A stretch of DNA of 64,000 bases from positions 186,001-250,000 of the forward strand of contig NZ_JBPGNY010000005.1 of the NCBI RefSeq assembly GCF_051133435.1, given 5' to 3'. Within the stretch, counting starts at the first letter, position 1, and the number at the start of each line of letters is the position of its first letter. The position numbers and the translations under genes are program-made. Source of the stretch: JAAYAO01 sp051133435 (lineage in GTDB: Bacteria; Actinomycetota; Actinomycetes; Propionibacteriales; Propionibacteriaceae). Positions 17,947 through 26,909 of this stretch are shown here, in pieces. The notes beneath the pieces are model-generated. The model did no database searches and was not told where the DNA came from. It saw nothing but the letters and a program-made list of their open reading frames with translations.

Positions 17947-18965
17947 CGCGTCACCCCCGCCATCGCGTCCACGGTGTGGTTGCCGACGATGCCGCGCACC
18001 AGGCTTTCGGTGATCGAGTGCAGCAGATTCTCGTCCTGCAACAACTGATCGGCCAGTCCGGGCCCACCGGCGTGTGGGCCGATGTGTTCGGCGACCGGTA
18101 CCAGGGTGTGTCCGCTGCGACGCCCGTGCAGGGCCGGCCACGTGCTGCGCGGAGCCATCAGTACCCCGTGCCGGCGGGTACCAGGGTCGGGTGCGGTGAG
18201 GGCGGGTGCGTCGCTGAGGACGATCTGGACGGTTCCGGACGGAGCGGAGGCCGGCGGCCGGAAACCGGTGCGCAGGGCGGCACCGGCGACCAGGTCGGTG
18301 ACGGTGCCGGGCAGGGTGACCGCCTCCCCCGTCGCCGGGGTGTGTCCGGTGGTGCCGACGATCGCGGTGAACTCGCGGTCGCCGCTGATCACCCGGGAGA
18401 GACCGAGCAGCACTTCCATCGCCGCGGTGAGGTCACCGGCCTCGGCCAGCGCCCTGGTGGAGGCCGAGGCGTCGACGACCACCTGCAGGCCGACCGCCTC
18501 GTGATCGGCGACCGCTTCCACCCGCAGCAACCGGCGGGCGGCGTCCCGCACCGCGGCGGCCAGTGGCGGCAGTGGGGTGTCCACGCGGATTCCCAGGGCG
18601 GTGACCCGTACCCGTCCGCTGTGGGGTTCGAGCCGCAGCAGGTCGCGGCCGGACAGTCCCGAGACATCCACCCCACTGACGGTGGCCTGATCGGGGTCGA
18701 TCTCGGCGCGGGATTCGGGCGCCACCGAGATGTCGAGCACGCTGCCGGGGCTGAACTGTCCGCTGCCGGGTTCGGCCCGCACCACGACCTCGTCGGTGAG
18801 GGTGGGGATGACCAGGATGCCGCCGCCGGGATTCAGCACCCCGGGGGCATCCGAGCCGTCCGCGCGTCGGGCCCGGGCCTGAACCTGGGCGCCCCGAATG
18901 CGCACCGTCAGTGGCTGGGCCGGCAACATCGCATGGGCGCCACCCTCAAGTACGTACGTGGGCAT
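17943..18965 (-). CDS. VWA-like protein with MIDAS motif, probably intracellular
   Basis: A 340-residue protein without a signal peptide. Residues 1-90 look like a beta-rich domain. Residues about 100-340 contain a central strand VVVDASAST with DxSxS at residues 165-169, the metal-ion-dependent adhesion site of von Willebrand factor A domains. VWA domains bind partner proteins through a metal ion. The start at 18965 has AAGGAAGG just upstream and lies 20 bases inside the 3' end of the GAP1-like gene. The stop overlaps the GTPase start. It is the second VWA-type protein of the cluster; the other is secreted. The specific partner is unknown. Confidence 0.65.
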   Translation of the reverse strand: MPTYVLEGGAHAMLPAQPLTVRIRGAQVQARARRADGSDAPGVLNPGGGILVIPTLTDEVVVRAEPGSGQFSPGSVLDISVAPESRAEIDPDQATVSGVDVSGLSGRDLLRLEPHSGRVRVTALGIRVDTPLPPLAAAVRDAARRLLRVEAVADHEAVGLQVVVDASASTRALAEAGDLTAAMEVLLGLSRVISGDREFTAIVGTTGHTPATGEAVTLPGTVTDLVAGAALRTGFRPPASAPSGTVQIVLSDAPALTAPDPGTRRHGVLMAPRSTWPALHGRRSGHTLVPVAEHIGPHAGGPGLADQLLQDENLLHSITESLVRGIVGNHTVDAMAGVTR

Positions 18966-21468
18966 CGGAACCTTCCTTTCGGTGGCGTTGCTGAGCCCAG
19001 GCCCGCAACCAGCGGTCGGTGCGTCGGTCGAGCCTGGCACCGGCTTGATCGGCCTCGGACAGCAGGTGCTCGGCGTACTGCTGAGGGGTGCGCGGTTCCT
19101 GCTGCCAACGTCGGACCATGATCGCCTCGATCAGGGACGCCTCACCCGTTTCGGCATCGGCCACCTCGACCCCGTGCAGCCAACGTGCCTCGGCGCTATG
19201 CGGCAGGTCCAGATCCGGTTGGCCGTGCAGCAGCCACCACAACAGGACCGCCTCGGGAAGCCTTGGCTCGGCCCACCGGTTCACGGCCTCGAAGCCACGA
19301 ATCCGCACAGCCCCGATGCGGGTGAACCAGGCGGGGTCGACCGGGCGTCGGGCCAGCACTGCGATCGCCAGGGCACGTCCGGCGTCGTTGCGCATCGGGT
19401 GCACAGTGCCCGGCGGCAGTTCCGGGACGGCCTCCAGCAACCGCCCGAGCATCCGCACCACCTCGTCGGGATCGGTACCGGTCACCCAGGCGGCATCGGC
19501 CAGCCGCAGGCGGCTGCGCGCCACCTTGCCGTCGCGGCGCTCGGCCAGGGCCTGCCACAGTCGGGGGTCGTCATGGCGCACTGCGACCGCAGTGAACCCG
19601 TCGGCCGGCAGGTGCGGGTACCGGACGACAAGCTCCTGCACCCAGGGCAGTGGCCAATCGGCCACGGTGTCCGGCAAATAACCGGGTGAAGCCTTCGGGT
19701 GCCGATCCAGGTCGGTCACCACCAGCCAGGCCACCTGCTCGGGGGTGGCCTGGCCGTGCCGTAGCCGCGACCGGATCAACTCCACCGTCAACGCGGACGG
19801 ACGGTGGTCCGGGTCGTCGAAGGGCGAGGCTGTCGGCAACGGGTCGGGCTCCCCCAGTTCCGGACGGGGTGCGAGCCACTCGACCACGTCGGGGTTGATT
19901 CCTTCGACCGGTGTTTCACTGCGGTCCAGCAGGGTCCACAACCAGGTGCGGGCCGGGTCGGTGATCGTGTACTGCACCGCCGCGAGCAGCCCGGCCGCGT
20001 CGTCGGACAACAGGCCGGGCAACAACAGGTCGGTGCACAACCGCACCAGAGCCTGGTTGGCCTTGTCATGCCAGCCGGCGCCCACTGCCAGCGCCAACTC
20101 CAGCACGTGCAGACCGGCGCTCAGCCTGGTGACGGGGTCGGTGTCGAGGCGCATCACCCGTTGCGCCGCCTCGGCGGTGGTGTCGGCCATCTCGGGCGCC
20201 GGTTTCGACCCGGTGGCCGGTGGGATTCGGGTCGGTCCGGGAGCGGTGAGCCAGGCGTCGTCGCAGAAGGCCAGGTCTGCGTAGACCTCGGCGTCCAAGG
20301 TGGTGGCCCCGTCGGCCGTCGCGGCGGCCCAGGCTCGTTCCAGGTCGCCACCGGCGGCCCGGCGCAGGGCCCGGCCGGTGCGGGATCGCAGGTCGGATTC
20401 GTCGACGAAACCGGCCGGGGAATACCACTCCAGAACGCGGTGTGCTTCGGTGAGCACGTCCAGGTCCCAACCATCGGCGACCAGCTTGGCCAGCGGCCAG
20501 GCCGGGTGCAGGGTGCCGTCGTCGATGCCGGTGCAGGCCCGGTCGATGGCTTCGGTGACCCGGACGAAGGCATCTGCATCCTCCAGCACCTCGGCGACCA
20601 TCACCGACCAGGGGGTGACCCGCACCGCGTCACCGCGGTCGGTGCGGTGTGGGGCCCCGTCGAGGTCACCGACCTCGACCGGTTCCCCGGCGTCCAGCAC
20701 CACCAGGTTCTTCGTGCGTTCCAGGGCGTCCAGGTCGGCCACCGGTACCGCGACCAGATGCAGGCCCAGCACGCGGGCATCGGTCAGGGTGTCGGCCCGT
20801 TCCAGGGTCGAGAACCCGTGCCGTGCCGCGGTGCCCGGAGCCATCATCAGTTGTACCGCGGCGATCCAGGTGGCGGCTTGTTCCAGGTCGGACACCCCCA
20901 ACACCACCATCGGGCCACCTTCGAGAGCGGCCATGGTGGCGTCCAGCAACACCTGCAGCACGGCGAGGTGTCCGGTGCGGGGGGCGAACAACAGGTCGGC
21001 GACCGCCTCGGGGGTGAGCACACCGGGACGGGGTGGTTCGGGCCGCTGCAGTTCGGCGGCCAGCACCTGCTCGGCTCCGTAGGGGGTGAGCCAGTCGGGG
21101 CTGCGCCAGGTCAGGATCGGCCGGACCCCAGCGGGGGTTCCGTCGCGATCCAGCAGCACGTGGGCGAAGACATTGCCGGGTCGTCCCGACGCGTCGAAAC
21201 CGGCCGGGGCGGTGTGCCAGGTGATGGTGCCCGGCGCCAGCGCCCCGGCCCCGGCATGGCGCATCCGCCGTGGCAGGGCGGCGATCTGTTCCGGAGTCGG
21301 GAACCGGGGCAACTCCGCGCCGGCATCGAGTTGGGTGGCGACGCGGGCGCTCAGGTACTGCACCTCGTCGGGGTTGAGCCCGCCGATCGTCTGTTTCACC
21401 TGCCAGCCGCCGGGTAGACCATTGCGGGCGTCGAAGGACGTGTAGGTGAGCTGGCCGTACCGGGTCAC
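18946..21468 (-). CDS. GTPase-associated protein 1 (GAP1)-like protein
   Basis: An 840-residue soluble protein. The N-terminal block YGQLTYTSFDARNG...PGGWQVKQ, with the following region to about residue 130, matches what I know of the GAP1 N-terminal domain type 2, a family encoded next to GTPases in predicted conflict systems. The middle region holds alternating alpha/beta segments and the C-terminal half is mostly helical. No catalytic motif is obvious; a GTPase-regulating or scaffold role is inferred from the family name and neighbours only. Start GTG 21468 overlaps the upstream stop as GTGA. No membrane segment. Confidence 0.7.
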   Translation of the reverse strand: MTRYGQLTYTSFDARNGLPGGWQVKQTIGGLNPDEVQYLSARVATQLDAGAELPRFPTPEQIAALPRRMRHAGAGALAPGTITWHTAPAGFDASGRPGNVFAHVLLDRDGTPAGVRPILTWRSPDWLTPYGAEQVLAAELQRPEPPRPGVLTPEAVADLLFAPRTGHLAVLQVLLDATMAALEGGPMVVLGVSDLEQAATWIAAVQLMMAPGTAARHGFSTLERADTLTDARVLGLHLVAVPVADLDALERTKNLVVLDAGEPVEVGDLDGAPHRTDRGDAVRVTPWSVMVAEVLEDADAFVRVTEAIDRACTGIDDGTLHPAWPLAKLVADGWDLDVLTEAHRVLEWYSPAGFVDESDLRSRTGRALRRAAGGDLERAWAAATADGATTLDAEVYADLAFCDDAWLTAPGPTRIPPATGSKPAPEMADTTAEAAQRVMRLDTDPVTRLSAGLHVLELALAVGAGWHDKANQALVRLCTDLLLPGLLSDDAAGLLAAVQYTITDPARTWLWTLLDRSETPVEGINPDVVEWLAPRPELGEPDPLPTASPFDDPDHRPSALTVELIRSRLRHGQATPEQVAWLVVTDLDRHPKASPGYLPDTVADWPLPWVQELVVRYPHLPADGFTAVAVRHDDPRLWQALAERRDGKVARSRLRLADAAWVTGTDPDEVVRMLGRLLEAVPELPPGTVHPMRNDAGRALAIAVLARRPVDPAWFTRIGAVRIRGFEAVNRWAEPRLPEAVLLWWLLHGQPDLDLPHSAEARWLHGVEVADAETGEASLIEAIMVRRWQQEPRTPQQYAEHLLSEADQAGARLDRRTDRWLRAWAQQRHRKEGSDAHVRT

Positions 21469-24209
21469 CGAACACCACCCAGGCGCAGATACTCCATCGG
21501 CGGGTCGAGCACGGCGACCGCCTTGAGGTCGTCGACGCGCACATCGGCGAACACCCGCAGGTAGCCCGGGCCCAGGGAGGCGATCTCGGCCACCCAGCCG
21601 GTCGACCACTGAGAACTCAATCCGGCCGGGGCGAACCTGGCCATCAGCGGGCCGTTGGGGCCGGCCATCTCGGCCCGCACCTGCACCGTGCTGCCGTCGT
21701 TGACGTCCAGCGGCAGGCGGGTCGGGTTGTGTACCAGCACGAACGGGGGCGCGGTCGGGTTGTCGAACTCACTGCGCACCCGCACCATCATCAGCCCGTT
21801 GCCCAGTTGTTCACAGCCGTAGTACAGGCGCATCAGGCCGGGGTATCGCACCGTGGTCGGGCGTCCGACGATCTTCTCGCCGCCGGCGAACGACAGCGGC
21901 ACCAGGTGCAGGTCGCAGCCGGTGGCATCGAGCAGTTGGGGGAAATGCAGCCCGCCGAACCGCTTGTAGGCAGCGGCCGAGATCTCGGCGAAGGGAGTGC
22001 CGCCGATCGCCAGTTCGGCCGGCTCCCCGGGCGGGGACATGAACACCTGGACGGTGGCCGCCCCGTCCGGCCAGGGCATGGTGAGCACCTGCTGGGTCAC
22101 CCGCTCGAAGATCTTCGCGTCCCGCACCGACCGGGTGCGCACCTGCGGGATCGTGCGTCCCACCCGGGCCTGGTCGCCGTGCAGCACGACCGGGGTGAAG
22201 TAGGTGCGTACCCAATCGCGCGGCCACGGCACGTCCTGCATGATCGCCTTGCCGTCGGCGGTGGCGGCGATCGGATGGGCCAAACGTTCGTCGGCGGGCA
22301 GCCGCATCTGGGGAAGGGCGTCGGCGGCCACGGTTTCGGCCTCGGCACCGGGCAGCGGGCCGAGGGTGGTGCGGAAGATCACCACCCGGCCGATCTTGGG
22401 CGGGGTCCAGGTGAGGTCGAACTTGGCGCCGTCCTCGCCTTCCTCCAGCGTGCAGGTGAGGTCGTTGATCGGATCCAGGATCGCTTTGGTGGTCAGCGGC
22501 ACCACCGTGGGCAGCGACAGTTGCAGGGCCCCGTCCACATCGGCTTCGACCAGCAGTTGGTAGACGTAGTGGCGGCCGGGTTCGGCGCCGTCGTCGACGA
22601 AGCCGCCGATATTGGCCTCGTTGGTCAGAATCCGGTACTGGGGATCGCCGGTGCCGCCGTGGGCCATGTCGGCGGGCACCCGGAAAACCCGTACCCCGCG
22701 GACACCGGGGGCGACACCCCATTGGCCGATCACCCGGCCCTCGTCCTCACGGATGTCGACCGCGGTGGGCTTGGCCACCACTGCGGCCTGGGCGTGCAGG
22801 CGGGGCTGGTTGGCCCAGGCATCCTCCTGGGTCGGGCCGTCGTTGACCCATACCTGGTATCGGCGCACCGGGCCGGTGGGTGGGCGCACGTCGGTGGCAC
22901 CCAGCCGGGTGGTAACCGCGACCACCTGGCCGACATCGGGTGAGTAGGGGGTCATGTCGTCGCTGGCCACCAGCCGGTAGATCACGAACCAATCGGCCTT
23001 GGCCAGCCTGTCGTCATCAGGACGCCCGTCGCGGTCGCGGTCGGTGTTGCGCCATGCGGGCCAGCGCAACAACAACTCGTTGCCCTGGCCGCTGGCACGG
23101 ATCGGCAGCGGATCGGGGTTGATCTCCTCGCTGAAGTCGACCGGGGCGAAGCTGTCCAGCAGGGGGGCGATCTTGTCCGGCTCGTCCCAGGAGACGTGTA
23201 CCTCGTTGGGGTCGGCGGGTCGCTCGGGAGCCGAGAGCCCGGATACTGCGGGTGCGGCGGCAGCCGGGGTGGGTTCGGGTTTGGCCCGGCGGGCGGTGGC
23301 GTGGAAGGCATTGACCACCCGCAGGATGTCGGTGGCCCGGGCGCGGGCCGAGGCCGGTAGTACGGCGGCGATCTCCTCCACCGTGCGGCTGTCGTTGGCG
23401 ACCACCATCCGCAGATGCCGGTCCTTGACCTCGTCGACGTTCTCGTCGTCGCGCCAGGCCCGCAGCCGGGTGATCAGGTCGTCCTCGCCGTCATCGGTGT
23501 CCGGTGCGGGTGCCGGCTCGGTGCCCCGACGGGGCGCGACCTGCTGGTCTCCCCCGGTCTGTGCTGGGGGTTGCTGCTGCGGTGGTGGCTGTTGTCCCGG
23601 CGGCTGGGCGGGCTGTTGCCCCGGCCCGGGACGGCCCTGGTTCGGCACGATCAGCGATCCGCCGGAGGGCATCACCGCATCCGAGGGCATCGAGGCGGAA
23701 CTGCCACTGCTGGGATGACCACCGACCAACTGCCATCCGGGGGCGGACGCGGCGCTGCCCGGGGGCGGGCCACCGGGGCTGGGTGGCGGCACCTGCACCT
23801 GGGGTGGCCGGGCAGACGGCGGTTGTCCCAGTCCGGGACCGGGGGCGGGATAGGGGCCCGGCATCTGGGGGCGGCCGGCCGAGGGCATCTGGCGGGGCTG
23901 CCCGGTCGGTGGTGGCCACGCTTGCGGACCGGGCGGCGGATACCCCGGGCCGGAGCTGGGCGGCGGTGGTGTGGAGCGTTGCCGCACCTGGCCCACGGGG
24001 TCGCGGTGGCCGGTGTCGGCCAGCCACATCAGATCCATCATCACCTGACGCCAGCGGGCGACCAGGGGTGAGTTGGCGCCGGCCGGGATGCCGCGGTGCA
24101 GGGCGATGCGGCCCAGTTCCAGGTCGTTGGGCACCGCCATGCCCCGGGCCCGGGATTCCGCGGCCCACTGCAGCAGTACCTGACGTCGGCGTTCGGCTGG
24201 GGTCATCAC
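21465..24209 (-). CDS. Proline-rich, fibronectin III-like scaffold protein
   Basis: A 914-residue cytoplasmic-looking protein. Residues 1-75 form a helical domain. Residues about 80-245 are a disordered Pro/Gln/Gly-rich linker. A second small helical domain (about 250-310, LRMVVANDSRTVEEIAAVL) follows. The C-terminal 550 residues are beta-rich with several fibronectin-III-like repeats (VHVSWDEP, ELLLRWPAW, FDLTWTPP openings). No enzyme motif is seen. It could be an extended scaffold linking the GTPase and tubulin-like components. It begins directly (0 bases) after the stop of the upstream gene. I do not recognise the whole protein. Confidence 0.65.
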   Translation of the reverse strand: MMTPAERRRQVLLQWAAESRARGMAVPNDLELGRIALHRGIPAGANSPLVARWRQVMMDLMWLADTGHRDPVGQVRQRSTPPPPSSGPGYPPPGPQAWPPPTGQPRQMPSAGRPQMPGPYPAPGPGLGQPPSARPPQVQVPPPSPGGPPPGSAASAPGWQLVGGHPSSGSSASMPSDAVMPSGGSLIVPNQGRPGPGQQPAQPPGQQPPPQQQPPAQTGGDQQVAPRRGTEPAPAPDTDDGEDDLITRLRAWRDDENVDEVKDRHLRMVVANDSRTVEEIAAVLPASARARATDILRVVNAFHATARRAKPEPTPAAAAPAVSGLSAPERPADPNEVHVSWDEPDKIAPLLDSFAPVDFSEEINPDPLPIRASGQGNELLLRWPAWRNTDRDRDGRPDDDRLAKADWFVIYRLVASDDMTPYSPDVGQVVAVTTRLGATDVRPPTGPVRRYQVWVNDGPTQEDAWANQPRLHAQAAVVAKPTAVDIREDEGRVIGQWGVAPGVRGVRVFRVPADMAHGGTGDPQYRILTNEANIGGFVDDGAEPGRHYVYQLLVEADVDGALQLSLPTVVPLTTKAILDPINDLTCTLEEGEDGAKFDLTWTPPKIGRVVIFRTTLGPLPGAEAETVAADALPQMRLPADERLAHPIAATADGKAIMQDVPWPRDWVRTYFTPVVLHGDQARVGRTIPQVRTRSVRDAKIFERVTQQVLTMPWPDGAATVQVFMSPPGEPAELAIGGTPFAEISAAAYKRFGGLHFPQLLDATGCDLHLVPLSFAGGEKIVGRPTTVRYPGLMRLYYGCEQLGNGLMMVRVRSEFDNPTAPPFVLVHNPTRLPLDVNDGSTVQVRAEMAGPNGPLMARFAPAGLSSQWSTGWVAEIASLGPGYLRVFADVRVDDLKAVAVLDPPMEYLRLGGVR

Positions 24210-26909
24210 TCAGAACACCATCCCCGAACCCCCCGGCATCTGCGGCGGCGGGTTCGTCCGGTCGGTTCCCGGGGCCGGGACCGACGATTCGGAGGCTACC
24301 GGGGCGGGCTCGGCCCAGTCGGTGGTGGCCGACGACGCGGGAGCGGTCGCGACCCCGGTGAGGTCGATGTCGTACTCTGCGATTCCGGCCGACAACTCGG
24401 TGAGCACCACCGCGCTGGACAGGCCGTCGGCCACGCTGCGCGGCCAGCGGGTGGCCACCCGGGCCCGGTCGGCCAGCCGGGCCTCGCGGCTCAGGACGCG
24501 TTCGTCGAAGCGGCGGGTCTGGTCGGCTTCGTCACCGAGGCCGCCGAGGAAGTCGGCGACCGGAACCGGGTCACGCTGCCCGATCACCCGCACATCGGAG
24601 ATCAGTCGGCCACGCAGGTCGGACGAGCCGTGGCTGAGTTCGTCCAATACCCTGCGCCACAGTTCCTCGGCGGCTGCCTCCCCGGCCCCATCGCGTTCCA
24701 GCAGCGCCGACCAGCGGGTCAGCCAGGATTCGCTGACCCCGGCCCGCTGCCCGAACATCCGGCGCGGATCTTCGCTGAGGTCGAAGGCCTGCGGGCCGAG
24801 TCGGGCACCGGCATCGGCCAGGGCGCGCTCCCACGGCGCGGAGAGCCAACCGGGCACGAACACGGTTCGGCGCAGGTGGGCGACCACCTCGCCGGTGGCC
24901 CGCGGTTCGGGTACCGCGAAGCCGACCTGGGCGTTCAGCGGTAGACCGGATTCCAGGGCGGCGACCCCGGCATCGCGTCCCCCACTGCGTCCGAAGGGTT
25001 CGTGCACCACCACGCCCAGCACCCGGGTCCATTCCTGGAGCTGGCCGTAGGCCTCGGTCTGGCGGCGCAGGTCACGGGTGGCGATCCGCAGGTTCTCCCG
25101 GTCGGCTTCGGCCTGGGAGACCGCGACCTTGCGTCGGTGCAGATCCCGGAACAGTTCGCGCTGGCTGAGCATGAACAGCACCATCGAGGTGACCGCCCAC
25201 AGCACGAGGTTGATCGCGATGCCGATGCCGGCCGGCAGCCAGTTCAGCCAATCCCGGGCCCCACCCAGGATCAGGGCGGCGACCGAGACCAGGAAGACGA
25301 TCAGTACCGCGCGCATCCAGGCCGCGATCGACTTCTGGCGTTCGGCGGTGCCGGTGTCCAGGTCGACCGGGGCGGCCTGGGAGGCCTTGGACATCAGGGT
25401 GCGCACCTCGTTGCTGGTGTCCATCAACTGCTTACCGAGCAGGGCGCCGGTGCGGGCGGCGTAAGAGTTGTTGTGGCGCTGCTGCCAGTCGGCCAGGTCG
25501 CGCAGGGTCTGGTCGACCTCACGGGCCAGGCTGGGCTGATTCGACAGCGCCAGCAGCCGCTGCTGCAGGGTGTGGGTGCCGAGCGGATCGCCGGCGCGCA
25601 CGGTGGTGATCTTGACCGCATTGGACACCCGCGGCGGGATCGCGGTGAAGGCATCGTCCGGGGACGGCGCCACCAGGCCGGGGTGGCGCAGCACGCCACG
25701 GTCGGTACCGACCTGCACCGGCGGCAACGCGTGGGAGCGGTCACCGGCGTCGATCAGAGTCAGGCCGACCTCGACATAGTCACGCCACACCGGGGAGAAG
25801 TCGCCGCTGGACTCATGGCGACGGGGGCCGCCGCCTTCCAGGGCGTTCTCCAGATCGGCCGAGGCCCGGGCGATGTCCTGCCAGTCGGCGTCGCCGCTGG
25901 CCAGTTCACCCTTGGCGACCACGTTGAAGGCCGACGGATCCGAGCCGAAGACTAGGGCCTGCGCGCCGCGGGCGGCAGCGGCCGAGACGTTGCCCACCAC
26001 CATCGAGTACCACTTCATCGGGGCCAGGGTGATCGAGGCCCAGATGAACGAGAACAGCATCGACAGCGCACGTCCGATGCCGACCTTCTCGGCGGGAGTC
26101 GCCGCGGGCTGCACCCGCTGGCCCCGGAACAAGGGGGCGTGCTTGCGCAACACCGCCATCGCCATGTCATGAGTGGCCATCGCGGCGTCGTCGATGTAGA
26201 CGGCCTCGGTGCCGTGCAGCCGGGGCCGAGGCACCTCACCGGTGTTGATCACCTCTTGGCGTACCCGGTCGGCGACCTCACGGGCATCGAGCCGGCGGTG
26301 GAAGGAACGCACCAGCCGGATGGTGCGGCCCGGGTCGGGGGTGACCCCGTCCAGGGGTGCTTCGCTCAGTCCCGACCACAGGCCGGTCACCCCGGCGATC
26401 GCGGCGGCCGCGTCGGGGCCGATCGTGACCGGGTCGGTGGCCGGGTCGAGCAGGGTCTGGCCGCGTCCGGGGCCGCGGGATTCCTCGGGGGCGATCAGCA
26501 GGTTGTGCCAGCCCTCCCGGGCGAACTCACCGCGTCCGGTACCCGAGGCGGGACGGGTGATCAGGCAGCGCAACAGCTCGACCTGCGGTACCGCGCCGGT
26601 GCGCAACACCACCTCGTGCACGGCGTGCTCGATCCGGGACGAGGCCGCGGGGGCTTCGCCGAGCACCGGCACCAGCACACACAGTCGCACCCGGCGCCAG
26701 CGTCGTACCGTCACCACATCGTCCAGGCCCATGCCGGTGCGGTGACCGTTGTCGACCACCGTCGCCGCGATCATGCCCGAACCCATCGAGCTCGGGTCGA
26801 CCACCGCGAAGGGAGCAACCAGCCCGGCCGCCGACCAGTCGACGAGGGTTTCCACCACGCCGTCGGCGGGGCCGGGTGGTGCCACCAGCACGACCAGGCT
26901 GTCGCTCAC
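24210..26909 (-). CDS. Large membrane protein of the tubulin/GTPase cluster
   Basis: An 899-residue protein that I do not recognise. The N-terminal third is soluble, opening with a hydrophobic strand SLVVLVAPPG. There is a weakly hydrophobic stretch near residue 290-310. Two clear transmembrane helices lie around residues 530-580 (AVLIVFLVSVAALILGG and IAINLVLWAVTSMVLFML), followed by a helical coiled-coil-like segment (RDLHRRKVAVSQAEADRENL) and a long C-terminal soluble region. It ends GGSGMVF, similar to the tail of the tubulin-like protein upstream (PDGGVF). The start GTG abuts the upstream stop with no gap. It may anchor the system at the membrane. Confidence 0.65.
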   Translation of the reverse strand: MSDSLVVLVAPPGPADGVVETLVDWSAAGLVAPFAVVDPSSMGSGMIAATVVDNGHRTGMGLDDVVTVRRWRRVRLCVLVPVLGEAPAASSRIEHAVHEVVLRTGAVPQVELLRCLITRPASGTGRGEFAREGWHNLLIAPEESRGPGRGQTLLDPATDPVTIGPDAAAAIAGVTGLWSGLSEAPLDGVTPDPGRTIRLVRSFHRRLDAREVADRVRQEVINTGEVPRPRLHGTEAVYIDDAAMATHDMAMAVLRKHAPLFRGQRVQPAATPAEKVGIGRALSMLFSFIWASITLAPMKWYSMVVGNVSAAAARGAQALVFGSDPSAFNVVAKGELASGDADWQDIARASADLENALEGGGPRRHESSGDFSPVWRDYVEVGLTLIDAGDRSHALPPVQVGTDRGVLRHPGLVAPSPDDAFTAIPPRVSNAVKITTVRAGDPLGTHTLQQRLLALSNQPSLAREVDQTLRDLADWQQRHNNSYAARTGALLGKQLMDTSNEVRTLMSKASQAAPVDLDTGTAERQKSIAAWMRAVLIVFLVSVAALILGGARDWLNWLPAGIGIAINLVLWAVTSMVLFMLSQRELFRDLHRRKVAVSQAEADRENLRIATRDLRRQTEAYGQLQEWTRVLGVVVHEPFGRSGGRDAGVAALESGLPLNAQVGFAVPEPRATGEVVAHLRRTVFVPGWLSAPWERALADAGARLGPQAFDLSEDPRRMFGQRAGVSESWLTRWSALLERDGAGEAAAEELWRRVLDELSHGSSDLRGRLISDVRVIGQRDPVPVADFLGGLGDEADQTRRFDERVLSREARLADRARVATRWPRSVADGLSSAVVLTELSAGIAEYDIDLTGVATAPASSATTDWAEPAPVASESSVPAPGTDRTNPPPQMPGGSGMVF